A DNA stretch of 52,756 nucleotides from Arcobacter sp. CECT 8985 (GTDB taxonomy: Bacteria > Campylobacterota > Campylobacteria > Campylobacterales > Arcobacteraceae). The stretch lies in contig NZ_PDKC01000021.1 of assembly GCF_004116495.1 (NCBI RefSeq), positions 1 through 52,756 of the forward strand, read 5' to 3'. Shown here piece after piece: positions 35,222 through 46,300 of this stretch. A program made the translations under genes and the position numbers. The first letter of the stretch is position 1; every line of letters begins with the position of its first letter. The notes under the pieces were generated by a model. It was not told the origin of the DNA. It searched no databases and saw only the letters and a program-made list of their open reading frames with translations.

Positions 35222-35244
35222 AGAGCAAATATTACATTTGCTCT
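35222..35244. terminator. 9-bp hairpin between convergent genes
   Basis: AGAGCAAAT (35222-35230) and ATTTGCTCT (35236-35244) are perfect inverted repeats around a 5-base loop that contains the stop codon of the minus-strand AMIN gene. It lies just after the antiporter stop on the plus strand. T-runs are weak on both sides; a shared terminator is the likely role. Confidence 0.5.
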
Positions 35245-35936
35245 AATCTATAAATTGTAACGTGTCCATCACTATATGTAACTTCATAATTATCAGGAGT
35301 ACTTGTAAGTTCAATTACAACTCTAAAAAATTTGTCTTTTTGATGATTTCCTACTGTAACTTTTGTGAAATTTGTAGAGTTTAAATCTTCTCTTTTTGTA
35401 TAAAAATTCTTTTTAGCATAAAAATCCAAAATGATTTTATTTTGATTTGGAAGTGTAAATTTTTTAAATACTTTATATTTAGAGTATAAATCAAGTTTTT
35501 GATTTGTATATTCAATTTTTACAAAAGGAAGAATTTGTTTTTCCATAGTAACATCTGTTCTTGGTTTAACATAAATAATCTCTTCTTTTTTTTGTTTTTT
35601 TAGTTCTTGAACAATCTTTTTTGTCTCTTTAACAGTTTTTTCTTGTGCTTGAGTGATAAGATTTTTGATTTTATCTTCTGTTAATTCTTTAGCTTTTTTA
35701 GCCTTTTGATTACTTTTAGTATCTTTATTTATACTATCAGCGTTTTTCATTTTGTTTTGAATTTCTTCAATATACTGTTTTTCTTGACCGTCAAATTCAT
35801 CTGGATATGTGTCACTTATTTCATTTAGTCTTGCAACTTCTTCATTGTATGACTGTGTTGCTACAAAGGGATTCTCTCTTGCATAAAGATTTGATGAGAT
35901 AATTAGTAATGTTATAAATAAAGATAGCTTTTTCAT
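35232..35936 (-). CDS. Exported AMIN-domain protein
   Basis: A 234-residue protein with a cleavable signal peptide (KKLSLFITLLIISSNLYA). A Lys/Glu-rich coiled region follows (about residues 55-125). A C-terminal AMIN-like domain has the beta pattern LPNQNKIILDFYAKKNF, FFRVVIELTSTPDNYEVTYSDGHVTIYR. AMIN domains bind peptidoglycan and target proteins to cell-division or envelope complexes. It overlaps the FtsB-like gene by 4 bases and has the same position after recA-eno as Cj1670c of Campylobacter, from memory. No catalytic amidase domain is attached. Confidence 0.72.
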   Translation of the reverse strand: MKKLSLFITLLIISSNLYARENPFVATQSYNEEVARLNEISDTYPDEFDGQEKQYIEEIQNKMKNADSINKDTKSNQKAKKAKELTEDKIKNLITQAQEKTVKETKKIVQELKKQKKEEIIYVKPRTDVTMEKQILPFVKIEYTNQKLDLYSKYKVFKKFTLPNQNKIILDFYAKKNFYTKREDLNSTNFTKVTVGNHQKDKFFRVVIELTSTPDNYEVTYSDGHVTIYRLEQM

Positions 35937-36175
35937 TGTTCTGGCTCCAAGTTTTTTAATTCAAAATACTCTTTTTGTAAATGGGCATTTTCTTCTTGTA
36001 ATCTTTTTATTTCATTGATTAAATATACCCTTTTATCTTTTAAAGAGTTATAAACATCTAATGAATTACTTCCAAACAAAAGTATTGCAACATGATAACT
36101 AAGAAATAGCGTAACAACAATAGAACCTATTGCTATTACACTAAATCTTTTTATTTCATGAATGTTACGCTTCAT
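35933..36175 (-). CDS. FtsB/DivIC-like septum formation initiator
   Basis: An 80-residue bitopic membrane protein: a short cytoplasmic N-terminus, one transmembrane helix (SVIAIGSIVVTLFLSYHVAIL) and a coiled coil (LKDKRVYLINEIKRLQEENAHLQKEYFEL). This is the architecture of FtsB/DivIC, which bridges FtsQ and FtsL at the septum. Its place directly after eno mirrors the eno-ftsB order found in many bacteria. Called from architecture and context rather than strong sequence identity. Confidence 0.75.
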   Translation of the reverse strand: MKRNIHEIKRFSVIAIGSIVVTLFLSYHVAILLFGSNSLDVYNSLKDKRVYLINEIKRLQEENAHLQKEYFELKNLEPEQ

Positions 36176-36180
36176 TTAAA

Positions 36181-37455
36181 TTATTTAGAAAAAGGAGCTT
36201 TTCCTAAATATTCCGCATATGCAACTTCTGCACCAATTTCTAATAATCTATTATATTTTGCATTTCTTTCACCTCTTGAAGTCGCACCAGTTTTGATTTG
36301 ACCACAATTTAAAGCAACTGCAAAATCTGAAATAAATGCATCTTCTGATTCCCCTGATCTATGTGACATTACACAATTATAATTATTTCTTTGTGCTAAT
36401 CTAACAGTTAACATAGTTTCACTAACACTTCCAATTTGATTTGGTTTAATTAGTACAGAGTTTGCAATATTTTTAGAGATACCTTCTGCAACAATAGATG
36501 CATTTGTAACAAATAAATCATCACCAACAAGTTGAATTTTATTGCCTAACTTTTCAGTTAATACTTTCCATCCATCCCAGTCATCTTCACTTAATCCATC
36601 TTCAATAGAAACAATTGGATATTTTGAACAAAGGTTTTCATAGTATGCAACCATCTGTTCAGAAGTTAACTCTTTATTCTCTGATTTAAGTACATATTTA
36701 CCTTCATCATTTACCAGCTCAGATGCAGCCACATCCAATGCAATAGCAATTTGATTTCCAGCTTTATATCCAGCTTTTTCAATTGCTTTTAGTATAACTT
36801 GAATAGGTTCTTCATTTGATTTTAAATTTGGAGCAAATCCACCTTCATCACCAACTGCTGTACTTTCACCCATTTCATTAATGATATTTTTAAGATTGTG
36901 ATAAACTTCACAAGTTGCTCTTAATCCATCATTAAAGTTTTCAAATCCCACAGGCATAATCATATATTCTTGAAAGTCAACAGAGTTATTTGCATGTTCT
37001 CCACCATTTATGATATTAAACATAGGTACAGGCATAGTCATTGCATTTGCTCCACCTAAATATCTATATAATGGAATTTGTAAAGATGCTGCAGCAGCTC
37101 TTGCAGTTGCCATTGATACACCTAGTACTGCATTAGCTCCAAGTTTAGAGTAGTTGCTTGTACCATCAATGTCTTTCATTGTAGCATCAACTTCTGCTTG
37201 ATTATATGGACTTAAACCAATCAATTCATCCGCAATTAATGTATTTACATTTTCAATTGCTTTTAAAACACCTTTCCCTAAAAATCTGCCATCACCATCT
37301 CTTAGTTCTAATGCTTCTCTTTTCCCTGTACTAGCACCACTTGGAACAATTGCAGATTGTTTTGTTCCATCACTTAAGATTACTGTTGCTCTTACTGTTG
37401 GGTTTCCTCTTGAATCTAAAACTTCGTCAGCGTAAACGTTATCAATATATACCAC
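36181..37455 (-). CDS. eno: Enolase
   Basis: Interconverts 2-phosphoglycerate and phosphoenolpyruvate. The 424-residue protein has all signature segments: [99 protein letters not shown] and [15 protein letters not shown]. The start is GTG at 37455 behind AGGAGA. The gene is followed 5 bases later by the FtsB-like gene and preceded by its own -10 box and the recA terminator. Confidence 0.97.
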   Translation of the reverse strand: MVYIDNVYADEVLDSRGNPTVRATVILSDGTKQSAIVPSGASTGKREALELRDGDGRFLGKGVLKAIENVNTLIADELIGLSPYNQAEVDATMKDIDGTSNYSKLGANAVLGVSMATARAAAASLQIPLYRYLGGANAMTMPVPMFNIINGGEHANNSVDFQEYMIMPVGFENFNDGLRATCEVYHNLKNIINEMGESTAVGDEGGFAPNLKSNEEPIQVILKAIEKAGYKAGNQIAIALDVAASELVNDEGKYVLKSENKELTSEQMVAYYENLCSKYPIVSIEDGLSEDDWDGWKVLTEKLGNKIQLVGDDLFVTNASIVAEGISKNIANSVLIKPNQIGSVSETMLTVRLAQRNNYNCVMSHRSGESEDAFISDFAVALNCGQIKTGATSRGERNAKYNRLLEIGAEVAYAEYLGKAPFSK

Positions 37456-37488
37456 TGTGTCTCCTAATTAAGTTACAAAATTTTAGAT

Positions 37489-37494
37489 ATTATA
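37489..37494 (-). promoter_or_regulatory. Candidate -10 box of the eno promoter
   Basis: A perfect TATAAT on the minus strand lies 33 bases before the eno GTG, downstream of the recA terminator hairpin. It gives eno and the two following genes a promoter separate from recA. Confidence 0.45.
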
Positions 37495-37554
37495 TAAAAA
37501 AGTTAATTGATAATTGCTTTGATAAGTATATTTATAGTTTTTTATTTAGTAAGA

Positions 37555-37586
37555 AATACCAAAAAAGTAGTTACTTTTTTGGTATT
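37555..37586 (-). terminator. Intrinsic terminator after recA
   Basis: Bases 37555-37568 and 37573-37586 pair perfectly (14 bp) around a 4-base loop. The hairpin starts 15 bases after the recA stop, and a short TTTCTT run continues on the minus strand. It separates recA from eno. Confidence 0.7.
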
Positions 37587-37601
37587 GAGATTTTAAAAGT
37601 A

Positions 37602-38630
37602 TTAATCTTCGTTTGATTCTTCTTCAACTTTTTCTTCATCATCTATTCCCATAGCTTGAAGAATTTTTGCTTCAATTTCATTTGCAATTTCTGGATTATC
37701 TTTTAAAAATTGTTTTGAATTCTCTTTTCCTTGACCAATTTTAGAATCACCATAACTAAACCAAGCTCCTGCTTTATCAACTATATCAAGTTTTACACCG
37801 TAGTCGATTAATTCACCCATTTTAGAGATACCTTCTCCAAACATTACATCAAATTCTGCAATTTTGAATGGAGGTGCAACTTTATTTTTTACAACTTTTA
37901 CTTTAACTCTATTTCCAATACTCTCTTCAGCTTGTTTAAGAGTAGCAATTCTTCTAATATCAAGTCTTACAGAAGAGTAGAATTTAAGTGCATTCCCACC
38001 AGTAGTTGTTTCTGGACTTCCATAACCTGTCATTCCAATTTTCATTCTAATTTGGTTAATAAAAATTACAGTTGTTCCCATTTTGTTCATAATACTTGTA
38101 ACTTTTCTAAGAGCTTTACTCATAAGTCTTGCTTGGACACCAACTTGTTGGTCATCCATGTCTCCATCAATTTCTACTTTTGGAGTAAGTGCTGCAACTG
38201 AGTCGATTACTACTAAATCAACAGCACCACTTCTTACTACAGTTTCAAGAATTTCTAATGCTTGTTCACCATAATCTGGTTGAGAAACAAGTAAGTTATC
38301 GATATCAACACCCAAGTTTCTTGCATACATAGTATCTAAAGCATGCTCTGCATCAATAAATGCACAAACTCCACCAGCTTTTTGACACTCTGCAATTGCA
38401 TGTAATGTTAAAGTTGTTTTACCAGAACTTTCAGGTCCATAAATCTCAATCACTCTACCTTGTGGAAGACCACCAACACCTAAAGCTAAATCAAGTCCTA
38501 ATGAACCTGTCGAAATTGCTTCAGTAGGAACAACTTCTTTATCTCCAAGTCTGATAAGAGTACCTTTTCCAAAGGCTTTGTCAATTTGTTTTATTGCTAA
38601 ATCAAGTGATTTTTTTTGATTCTCATCCAT
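37602..38630 (-). CDS. recA: Recombinase RecA
   Basis: ATP-dependent strand-exchange protein for homologous recombination and the SOS response. Walker A is GPESSGKTT at residues 65-73; Walker [13 protein letters not shown], loop L1/L2 regions ([38 protein letters not shown]) and an acidic C-terminal tail ([11 protein letters not shown]) are all present. Length 342 residues is normal. AGGAAA lies 5 bases before the ATG. No LexA-type operator is visible, as expected for Campylobacterota, which lack LexA. Confidence 0.98.
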   Translation of the reverse strand: MDENQKKSLDLAIKQIDKAFGKGTLIRLGDKEVVPTEAISTGSLGLDLALGVGGLPQGRVIEIYGPESSGKTTLTLHAIAECQKAGGVCAFIDAEHALDTMYARNLGVDIDNLLVSQPDYGEQALEILETVVRSGAVDLVVIDSVAALTPKVEIDGDMDDQQVGVQARLMSKALRKVTSIMNKMGTTVIFINQIRMKIGMTGYGSPETTTGGNALKFYSSVRLDIRRIATLKQAEESIGNRVKVKVVKNKVAPPFKIAEFDVMFGEGISKMGELIDYGVKLDIVDKAGAWFSYGDSKIGQGKENSKQFLKDNPEIANEIEAKILQAMGIDDEEKVEEESNED

Positions 38631-40939
<2,309 letters not shown>

Positions 40940-40942
40940 ATT

Positions 40943-41554
40943 GTGGAATATAAAACAGAACAAGAAAAATTTTGGGCAGAAGAGTTTGGAGATGAGTATT
41001 CTTGTAGAAATACTTCAATTATAAAAAGTAACATAAACTTTTTTTCCAAAGTTTTTAGTAGAGTTGATAATGTAAATTCAGTAATAGAGTTTGGTTCAAA
41101 TATTGGTATGAATTTGCATGCATTAAGCACAATTTCAAATTTAGAAATATCTGCAATAGAGATAAATAAAACAGCAGTTAATGAGCTAAAAAAATTAAAT
41201 TTTCTTAAAAAAGTATATAATGAATCATTACTTGATATAAATTTAGATGAGAAGTTTGATATGACTTTGATAAAAGGTGTATTAATTCATATTAATCCAG
41301 AATATTTAGATGTTGTATATGAGAAACTATATAACTATTCAAATAGATATATTTTAGTTGCAGAATATTATAACCCAACTCCTGTAGAAATACCATATAG
41401 AGGAAATGAAGGTAAACTATTTAAAAGAGATTTTGCAGGTGAGATGCTTGATAAATATAATGATTTAAAACTGGTTGATTATGGTTTTTTATATCATAGA
41501 GATAATAACTTTCCTCAAGATGATATTAGTTGGTTTTTATTGGAAAAAAGATGA
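40943..41554 (+). CDS. Pseudaminic acid cluster-associated SAM methyltransferase
   Basis: A 203-residue class I methyltransferase fold with SAM-binding loop VIEFGSNIGMNLHAL (about residues 45-60) and acidic strand end AIEINKTAV. The N-terminus TEQEKFWAEEFGDEY and KGVLIHINPE match the methylase family that occurs almost only within pseudaminic acid gene sets. Its acceptor is unknown; O-methylation of the sugar or a precursor is the likely job. GTG start at 40943 with AAAGG upstream. Overlaps the next gene by 4 bases. Confidence 0.82.
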   Translation: MEYKTEQEKFWAEEFGDEYSCRNTSIIKSNINFFSKVFSRVDNVNSVIEFGSNIGMNLHALSTISNLEISAIEINKTAVNELKKLNFLKKVYNESLLDINLDEKFDMTLIKGVLIHINPEYLDVVYEKLYNYSNRYILVAEYYNPTPVEIPYRGNEGKLFKRDFAGEMLDKYNDLKLVDYGFLYHRDNNFPQDDISWFLLEKR

Positions 41555-42279
41555 ATACATATATAGTTATTCAAGCAAGAACTACAAGTACAAGACTTCC
41601 TAAAAAAGTTTTATTACCTTTAGGAGATAAAACAGTTTTGGAAACAATGCTTAAAAGACTTGAAGAATTTAAAGATAATATTATTATTGCTACAACAAAT
41701 GATGGAACTCAAGAAGAGATTGTAAATATATGTAAAAAACATAAAATAAAATATTATGAAGGTGATACAAATAATGTACTAAGTAGATATTATGAATCTT
41801 GTCTTAAATATGAGCTAAAAGATGATGATATTGTAATAAGATGTACAAGTGATTGCCCTTTTATTGATGCTAAACTAATCCAAAAAGCCATAAATTTATA
41901 TAAAACTTCAAAAGCTGATTATGTTAGTTTAGGAGTTCATAGTGGATTTCCAAGAGGTTTGGACACTGAAGTTTTTTCTTTTAAATTACTAACACAAGCT
42001 TATAATAATGCAACTACAGATTATGAAAAAGAGCATGTGACTATTTATATGCATACAACAATAAAAGATAAATTGAAAATAGAGTTTTTAAAAAGTTTTG
42101 AAGATAATTCAAAATATAGAATTACTTTAGATGAAATTGCTGATTATGAAGCTATTAAAAAACTATATGAAAAATTTGGAAATAAAGAAGAATTCTCTTA
42201 TGAAAAACTTATTTCAACACTAAAAGATAATCCAGAGATTTTCGAGATAAATAAATTTGTAGAACAAAAGAAAAGATAA
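41551..42279 (+). CDS. SpsF-family cytidylyltransferase, probable CMP-pseudaminate synthase
   Basis: A 242-residue nucleotidyltransferase of the acylneuraminate/SpsF group. The activation loop reads QARTTSTRLPKK (residues 8-19), followed by LPLGDKTVLE. Later motifs are IATTNDGTQEE, GDTNNVLSRY and RCTSDCPFIDAKLI. In this cluster it fills the place of PseF, which attaches CMP to pseudaminic acid; classical PseF instead carries a RGGSKRIPRKN loop. The ATG at 41551 overlaps the upstream stop (ATGA) and is preferred over a TTG at 41530. A second member of the same family lies at 45575. Confidence 0.8.
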   Translation: MNTYIVIQARTTSTRLPKKVLLPLGDKTVLETMLKRLEEFKDNIIIATTNDGTQEEIVNICKKHKIKYYEGDTNNVLSRYYESCLKYELKDDDIVIRCTSDCPFIDAKLIQKAINLYKTSKADYVSLGVHSGFPRGLDTEVFSFKLLTQAYNNATTDYEKEHVTIYMHTTIKDKLKIEFLKSFEDNSKYRITLDEIADYEAIKKLYEKFGNKEEFSYEKLISTLKDNPEIFEINKFVEQKKR

Positions 42280-42281
42280 TT

Positions 42282-43190
42282 ATGAAAAGAGTTCTTATTC
42301 GAGCAGATGCTTCTTTTAGTATAGGTCATGGTCATATAATGAGAACTTTTGTTTTGGCAAAAGAGTATGAGCAAAAAGGTTTTGAAGTAAGTTTTGCAAC
42401 TTTGAACTTAGAAGGTAATCTAAATAAAAAAATTCTTGATAATAAATTTGGTTTATATAATCTAAATACTAAAAATATTCAAGAACTTATTTATTTAATA
42501 AAAAAACAAAATATAGATATTTTAATAATTGATAATTATGAAATTGATTATAAAAGTGAAAAATCAATTAAAGAAAAAACAAATGTGAAAATAGTATGTC
42601 TTGATGATACTTATGAAAAACACTATTGTGATGTTTTAATAAATCATAATATTAGTGCAAATGAAAAAAAATATAAAAACTTAGTTCCTAAAAACTGCAA
42701 ATTGAAGTGTGGATCTAAATATACTCTTTTAAGAGAAGAATTTTACAAATATAAAAATAAAAAAATAAAAAAGAGTGATGAAAAAAAAAGAGTATTTGTA
42801 GCAATTGGAGGAACTGATCATAGTAATATAAATATTGATATATTAAAAGTATTAGAGTTGTTTGAAAATCTAAAAGTTTATATAGTTACTACAAGTGCAA
42901 ATAAAAATTTGAAACAATTAAAAGAATATTGTAAAAATAAAGATTTTATAAATTTATATATAGATACTAAAAAAATTGCGAAACTTATGGCAAAAAGTGA
43001 TTTTGCAGTAGTTAGTGCTAGTGTAATTTTAAATGAAGTCTACTTTATGCAGTTACCTTTTATTGCAATAAAAACTGCAAATAACCAAAAAGAAATATAT
43101 AAATATTTAAATAAGAAAAAATATCTTACAATAAGATCTTTTAATAAAAAAATTTTAAGAGAATATATAGAAGAATTAATAAGAGGTTAA
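42282..43190 (+). CDS. pseG: UDP-2,4-diacetamido-2,4,6-trideoxy-beta-L-altropyranose hydrolase
   Basis: Removes UDP from the pathway's fourth intermediate. The 302-residue GT-B-like (MurG-related) protein starts with IRADASFSIGHGHIMRT, holding the conserved GHxxR (His16/His18, Arg21) where the catalytic His of PseG lies. LIIDNYEID and VAIGGTDHSN are also typical, as is the C-terminal ISASVILNE-like stretch (VVSASVILNEVYF). Its place between the cytidylyltransferase and the formyltransferase fits the pathway. Confidence 0.92.
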   Translation: MKRVLIRADASFSIGHGHIMRTFVLAKEYEQKGFEVSFATLNLEGNLNKKILDNKFGLYNLNTKNIQELIYLIKKQNIDILIIDNYEIDYKSEKSIKEKTNVKIVCLDDTYEKHYCDVLINHNISANEKKYKNLVPKNCKLKCGSKYTLLREEFYKYKNKKIKKSDEKKRVFVAIGGTDHSNINIDILKVLELFENLKVYIVTTSANKNLKQLKEYCKNKDFINLYIDTKKIAKLMAKSDFAVVSASVILNEVYFMQLPFIAIKTANNQKEIYKYLNKKKYLTIRSFNKKILREYIEELIRG

Positions 43191-43193
43191 AAA

Positions 43194-43823
43194 ATGAAAA
43201 TTGCAATATTAACATCTCCTAATCAATGGTTCATTGATTACGCAAAAGAACTAGCAAAAGAGTTAAGTAATTGTGAGTTATTTTTTGATCATAAAAAAAT
43301 GGCAAGTAATTATAAAATAGTATTTATTTTAAGTTATCATAAGATTATAGAAGAAGAATACTTAAAAAAGAATGAACATAATATAGTGGTACATGCAAGT
43401 GCTTTACCTAAAGGTAAAGGTTGGTCTCCTCTTTTTTGGCAAGTTTTAGAGGGTAAAAATGATATACCTTTTACTATGTTTGAAGCTTCTTGTGATGTAG
43501 ATGAGGGGAGTATCTATATGCAAAAGATACTTAATCTTGATGGAACTGAATTGAATCCTTTATTAAGACATAAACAAGCTCAATTGGTAAATAGTATGTG
43601 TAAAGAGTTTGTATCAAATTATGAAAAATATAATGTCTTAACCGAACAAATAGGTAAAGAAAGTTTTTATAAAAAAAGGACACCTTTAAATAGTCAATTA
43701 GATATTAATAAAACAATAAATGAGCAGTTTAATTTATTAAGAGTAGTTGATAATGAAGAATATCCTGCATTCTTTTATAAAAATGATAAAAAATATATTT
43801 TAAAAATTGAACTAAGTGAATAA
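43194..43823 (+). CDS. Formyltransferase-like protein of the pse cluster
   Basis: A 209-residue protein with a formyltransferase N-terminal fold. The core motif is VVHASALPKGKGWSPLFWQVLEG, and CDVDEGSIYMQK carries the conserved Asp (Asp103). In canonical enzymes the triad is Asn-His-Asp; here His67 and Asp103 are kept but the Asn position is Val65. Members with this HASALPKGKGWSP form are common in nonulosonic-acid clusters, as I recall. It probably transfers a one-carbon or acyl group to the 4-amino group, either beside or instead of a PseH-type N-acetyltransferase. Exact substrate unknown. Confidence 0.75.
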   Translation: MKIAILTSPNQWFIDYAKELAKELSNCELFFDHKKMASNYKIVFILSYHKIIEEEYLKKNEHNIVVHASALPKGKGWSPLFWQVLEGKNDIPFTMFEASCDVDEGSIYMQKILNLDGTELNPLLRHKQAQLVNSMCKEFVSNYEKYNVLTEQIGKESFYKKRTPLNSQLDINKTINEQFNLLRVVDNEEYPAFFYKNDKKYILKIELSE

Positions 43824-43829
43824 ATGTAG

Positions 43830-43835
43830 TATAAT
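43830..43835 (+). promoter_or_regulatory. Internal TATAAT in the pse cluster
   Basis: A perfect TATAAT 27 bases before the ATG at 43862 could be an internal promoter driving the decayed methyltransferase and, past it, pseI and the following genes. Confidence 0.35.
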
Positions 43836-43861
43836 AAAATTAATAATATTTTGAGGTATTT

Positions 43862-44213
43862 ATGAAAATAAAAGAAATAAGAGGTTTGAAATATCCAGAT
43901 GAGTATTTTATAAAATACTTTTTTAAAAATAGTTTTCATCAAAAAAAAGGATTGAAATTTTTTGAATTTGGATGTTCTAGTGGAAATAATTTAATGCTTC
44001 CATATCAATATGAATTTGATATTGTAGGAGTAGATATAAATGAAGATGCAATTGAAAATGCTAAATTTAATTTTAGTCACACTAAATCATCTTCTTTATA
44101 TGAATTTCATAAAAGAAATCTCAAAGCTTTTAAACATAAATACTAATTTTAGTTTATCTTCAAATTTAAAAAATATTCAAGGTAATAAAGGTGATTTAAT
44201 CTTAAATATTTAA
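43862..44213 (+). pseudogene. Truncated SAM methyltransferase remnant
   Basis: A good start (GAGG 7 bases before ATG 43862) opens 94 codons with the SAM loop FFEFGCSSGNNLM and strand end IVGVDINEDAIENAKFNF, then stops at 44146. That is far too short for a methyltransferase, and nothing completes the fold. Near 44100 the +1 frame stays open (MNFIKEISKLLNIN...) to TAA 44211-44213, suggesting a frameshift or larger deletion. It looks like a dying paralogue of the sugar methylases found in such clusters. Confidence 0.6.
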
Positions 44214-44224
44214 AAAAATTTAAT

Positions 44225-44389
44225 ATGAAAAATATAGATATAGTTTATCAATATTATAAACATCCTATTTATAATCAAGTAGGAGAAAACTTTATTTATC
44301 AACTTGGAATACTTGATTTATTATTTAATGAAGGATTAGAATCTTCAAAAGAGATAATGTTAAAAGGAAGATATTTTATTGATTGTTGA
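44225..44389 (+). pseudogene. 54-codon fragment of unknown gene before pseI
   Basis: An ATG at 44225 opens MKNIDIVYQYYKHPIYNQ..., ending with TGA at 44389. The composition looks protein-like, but I see no strong ribosome-binding site (only AAAAAAATTT upstream) and no recognisable domain. Together with the truncated methyltransferase it fills 43862-44389 with debris. It could be a real small gene; I think a remnant is more likely. Confidence 0.35.
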
Positions 44390-44440
44390 TACAAAAATTT
44401 ATTTATAAAAATAAGTTAAAAAAGAAAAAGAGAATTTAAT

Positions 44441-45469
44441 ATGAAAATAGGAAAATTTGATTTACAAAAAGATGGAACATTTATAATTGCAGAGTTAAGT
44501 GCAAATCATAATGGCAGTTTACAAAATGCATTAGATACCATAAAAGCCGCAAAAGAGGTTGGGGCAAATGCTATAAAACTTCAAACATATACTGCTGATA
44601 CTTTAACACTAGATTCTAATAAAGAGGATTTTGTTATTAAAGGTGGTACTTTGTGGGATGATAAGACTTTATATAAGTTATATGAAGAGGCTTATACTCC
44701 TTGGCAATGGCATAAAGAGCTATTTGATTATGCAAGAAGTTTAGATTTAGATATTTTTTCATCTCCTTTTGATAAAAGTGCAGTTGATTTTCTTGAACAA
44801 TTTAATCCAAGCGCTTATAAAATTGCATCATTTGAAATAACAGATTATGATTTGGTTGAATATACGGCAAAAAAAGGTAAGCCAATTATAATTTCAACAG
44901 GAATTGCAACATTACAAGAGATTCAAGATATTGTTGATATTTGTAGAAGTGTAGGAAATGAAGATATTATTTTATTAAAATGCACAAGTGCTTATCCTGC
45001 TGCTTTAGAAGATGCAAATTTAAATACAATACCCAATATGGCTGAAACTTTTGGAGTAGAAGTTGGTTTCTCTGATCATACTATAGGTTCAACTGCACCA
45101 ATCATAGCAGTAACTTTAGGTGCAAAAGTTATTGAAAAACATTTTATACTAGATAAAAGTATAGGTGGACCAGATGCACAATTTTCTATGCAAAAAGATG
45201 AGTTTAAAGATATGGTAAAAGCTATAAGAGATAGTGAAAAGCTATTAGGTAAAGTAAGCTATGAGATGACAGAAAAGAAAAGAAAAAATCGAGTATTCTC
45301 AAGAAGTTTATATGTATCAAAAGATATAAAAAAAGGTGAAGAGTTTACTTTAGAAAATATAAGAAGTGTAAGACCTGGGTATGGACTTCATCCAAAATAT
45401 TTAAAACAGATATTAGGTCAAAAATCAAAAAAAGATTATAAATTTGCAGATAGATTAGAGTTTAATTAA
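44441..45469 (+). CDS. pseI: Pseudaminic acid synthase
   Basis: NeuB-family enzyme condensing the PseG product with phosphoenolpyruvate to give pseudaminic acid. The 342-residue protein has an N-terminal TIM-barrel (IAELSANHNGSLQNALDTI, AIKLQTYTADTLT, IFSSPFDKSAVDFL, KIASFEITD, LLKCTSAYPA, VGFSDHTIGS, EKHFILDKSIGGPDAQFSM) and a C-terminal SAF (antifreeze-like) domain from about residue 280 (RSLYVSKDIKKGEEFTLENIRSVRPGYGLHP). AAGAGA lies 8 bases before the ATG. The SELSANHN and LDKSIGGPD forms favour PseI over NeuB or LegI. Confidence 0.93.
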   Translation: MKIGKFDLQKDGTFIIAELSANHNGSLQNALDTIKAAKEVGANAIKLQTYTADTLTLDSNKEDFVIKGGTLWDDKTLYKLYEEAYTPWQWHKELFDYARSLDLDIFSSPFDKSAVDFLEQFNPSAYKIASFEITDYDLVEYTAKKGKPIIISTGIATLQEIQDIVDICRSVGNEDIILLKCTSAYPAALEDANLNTIPNMAETFGVEVGFSDHTIGSTAPIIAVTLGAKVIEKHFILDKSIGGPDAQFSMQKDEFKDMVKAIRDSEKLLGKVSYEMTEKKRKNRVFSRSLYVSKDIKKGEEFTLENIRSVRPGYGLHPKYLKQILGQKSKKDYKFADRLEFN

Positions 45470-45494
45470 ATATAATATTAATATAGGAAGAAGT

Positions 45495-45566
45495 ATGAAA
45501 AAAACTTATCAAAGAAAGACTTGGAAAGCAAATTTTATACAGCTTTTTAAACAAAAGAAAAAATAG
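45495..45566 (+). CDS. Basic 23-residue micro-ORF between pseI and the second cytidylyltransferase
   Basis: ATG 45495 follows AGGAAGAAG, a good ribosome-binding site. It encodes 23 residues, 9 of them Lys or Arg, with aromatic residues (motif YQRKTWKANF), ending at TAG 45564-45566. The following gene's AGGAG overlaps this stop, which suggests translational coupling. It may be a leader peptide, a small RNA-binding or membrane-associated protein, or a chance ORF. No homologue is known to me. Confidence 0.4.
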   Translation: MKKTYQRKTWKANFIQLFKQKKK

Positions 45567-45574
45567 GAGCTTTT

Positions 45575-46300
45575 ATGAAAGTTAGTGTATCAATTGAAGC
45601 TAGAATGACATCTTCAAGGCTTCCTAAAAAAGTCTTAAAACCACTTGGAAATAGTACTGTTTTAGAACTAATGATAAATAGAGTTTTAAAATGTGAGTTA
45701 GTTGATGAAATAATTGTTGCAACTACAATAAATGAAGATGATGATGATATTGTAAAACTTTGTGAAAAAAAAGGTATTAAACATTTTAGAGGAAGTGAAG
45801 ATAATGTTTTTCAAAGGGTTTTACAAGCACATCAGAAGTTTAATACAGATGTAATTGTTGAACTTACAGGAGATTGTCCTTTTATTGATTCTAAATTAAT
45901 AGATGAAGCAATAAAAATATATTTAGACAATGACTATGAATATGTAAGTAATAGTATAAAAAGTACATTTCCTATTGGAATGGCTATTCAAGTTTATTCA
46001 TTAAAATCTTTAGAACGGATTGAAGAGTATGGTTTAGATAATATGGATAAAGAGCATGTAACTCCTCAATTTTATACTACAAATAGATTTAAAACTTTTA
46101 ATATTTATGCTCCTAAGGAATTGGAATTCCCAGAACTGTCAGTGACTTTGGATACAAAAGAAGATTATGAAATGATTACTAAAATAATGAATCATTTTAA
46201 TGATGAGTATTTTTCAATAGAGCAATTAGTTAAATATGTAAGAGAAAACCCTAGCTTACTACAGATTAATGGAAGTATAAAAAGAAAAGGTCTTAGTTAA
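45575..46300 (+). CDS. Second SpsF-family nucleotidyltransferase
   Basis: A 241-residue paralogue of the product encoded at 41551. The loop EARMTSSRLPKK (residues 8-19), KPLGNSTVLE, VATTINEDDDDIV, RGSEDNVFQRV and LTGDCPFIDSKLI run parallel in both. Activation of a second acidic sugar or polyol with CTP is the family's expected role; which of the two makes CMP-pseudaminate is not decidable here. TAGGAG lies 6 bases before the ATG. The stop TAA shares its last base with the next start codon. Confidence 0.83.
   Translation: MKVSVSIEARMTSSRLPKKVLKPLGNSTVLELMINRVLKCELVDEIIVATTINEDDDDIVKLCEKKGIKHFRGSEDNVFQRVLQAHQKFNTDVIVELTGDCPFIDSKLIDEAIKIYLDNDYEYVSNSIKSTFPIGMAIQVYSLKSLERIEEYGLDNMDKEHVTPQFYTTNRFKTFNIYAPKELEFPELSVTLDTKEDYEMITKIMNHFNDEYFSIEQLVKYVRENPSLLQINGSIKRKGLS

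Noticed and set aside
37341-37616. Plus-strand open frame across the eno start and recA terminator
   Set aside because: It runs antisense through enolase and the terminator hairpin and has no coding character.
41530-41550. TTG start for the first SpsF-family gene
   Set aside because: The ATG at 41551 forms an ATGA overlap with the previous stop and aligns with the paralogue's N-terminus.
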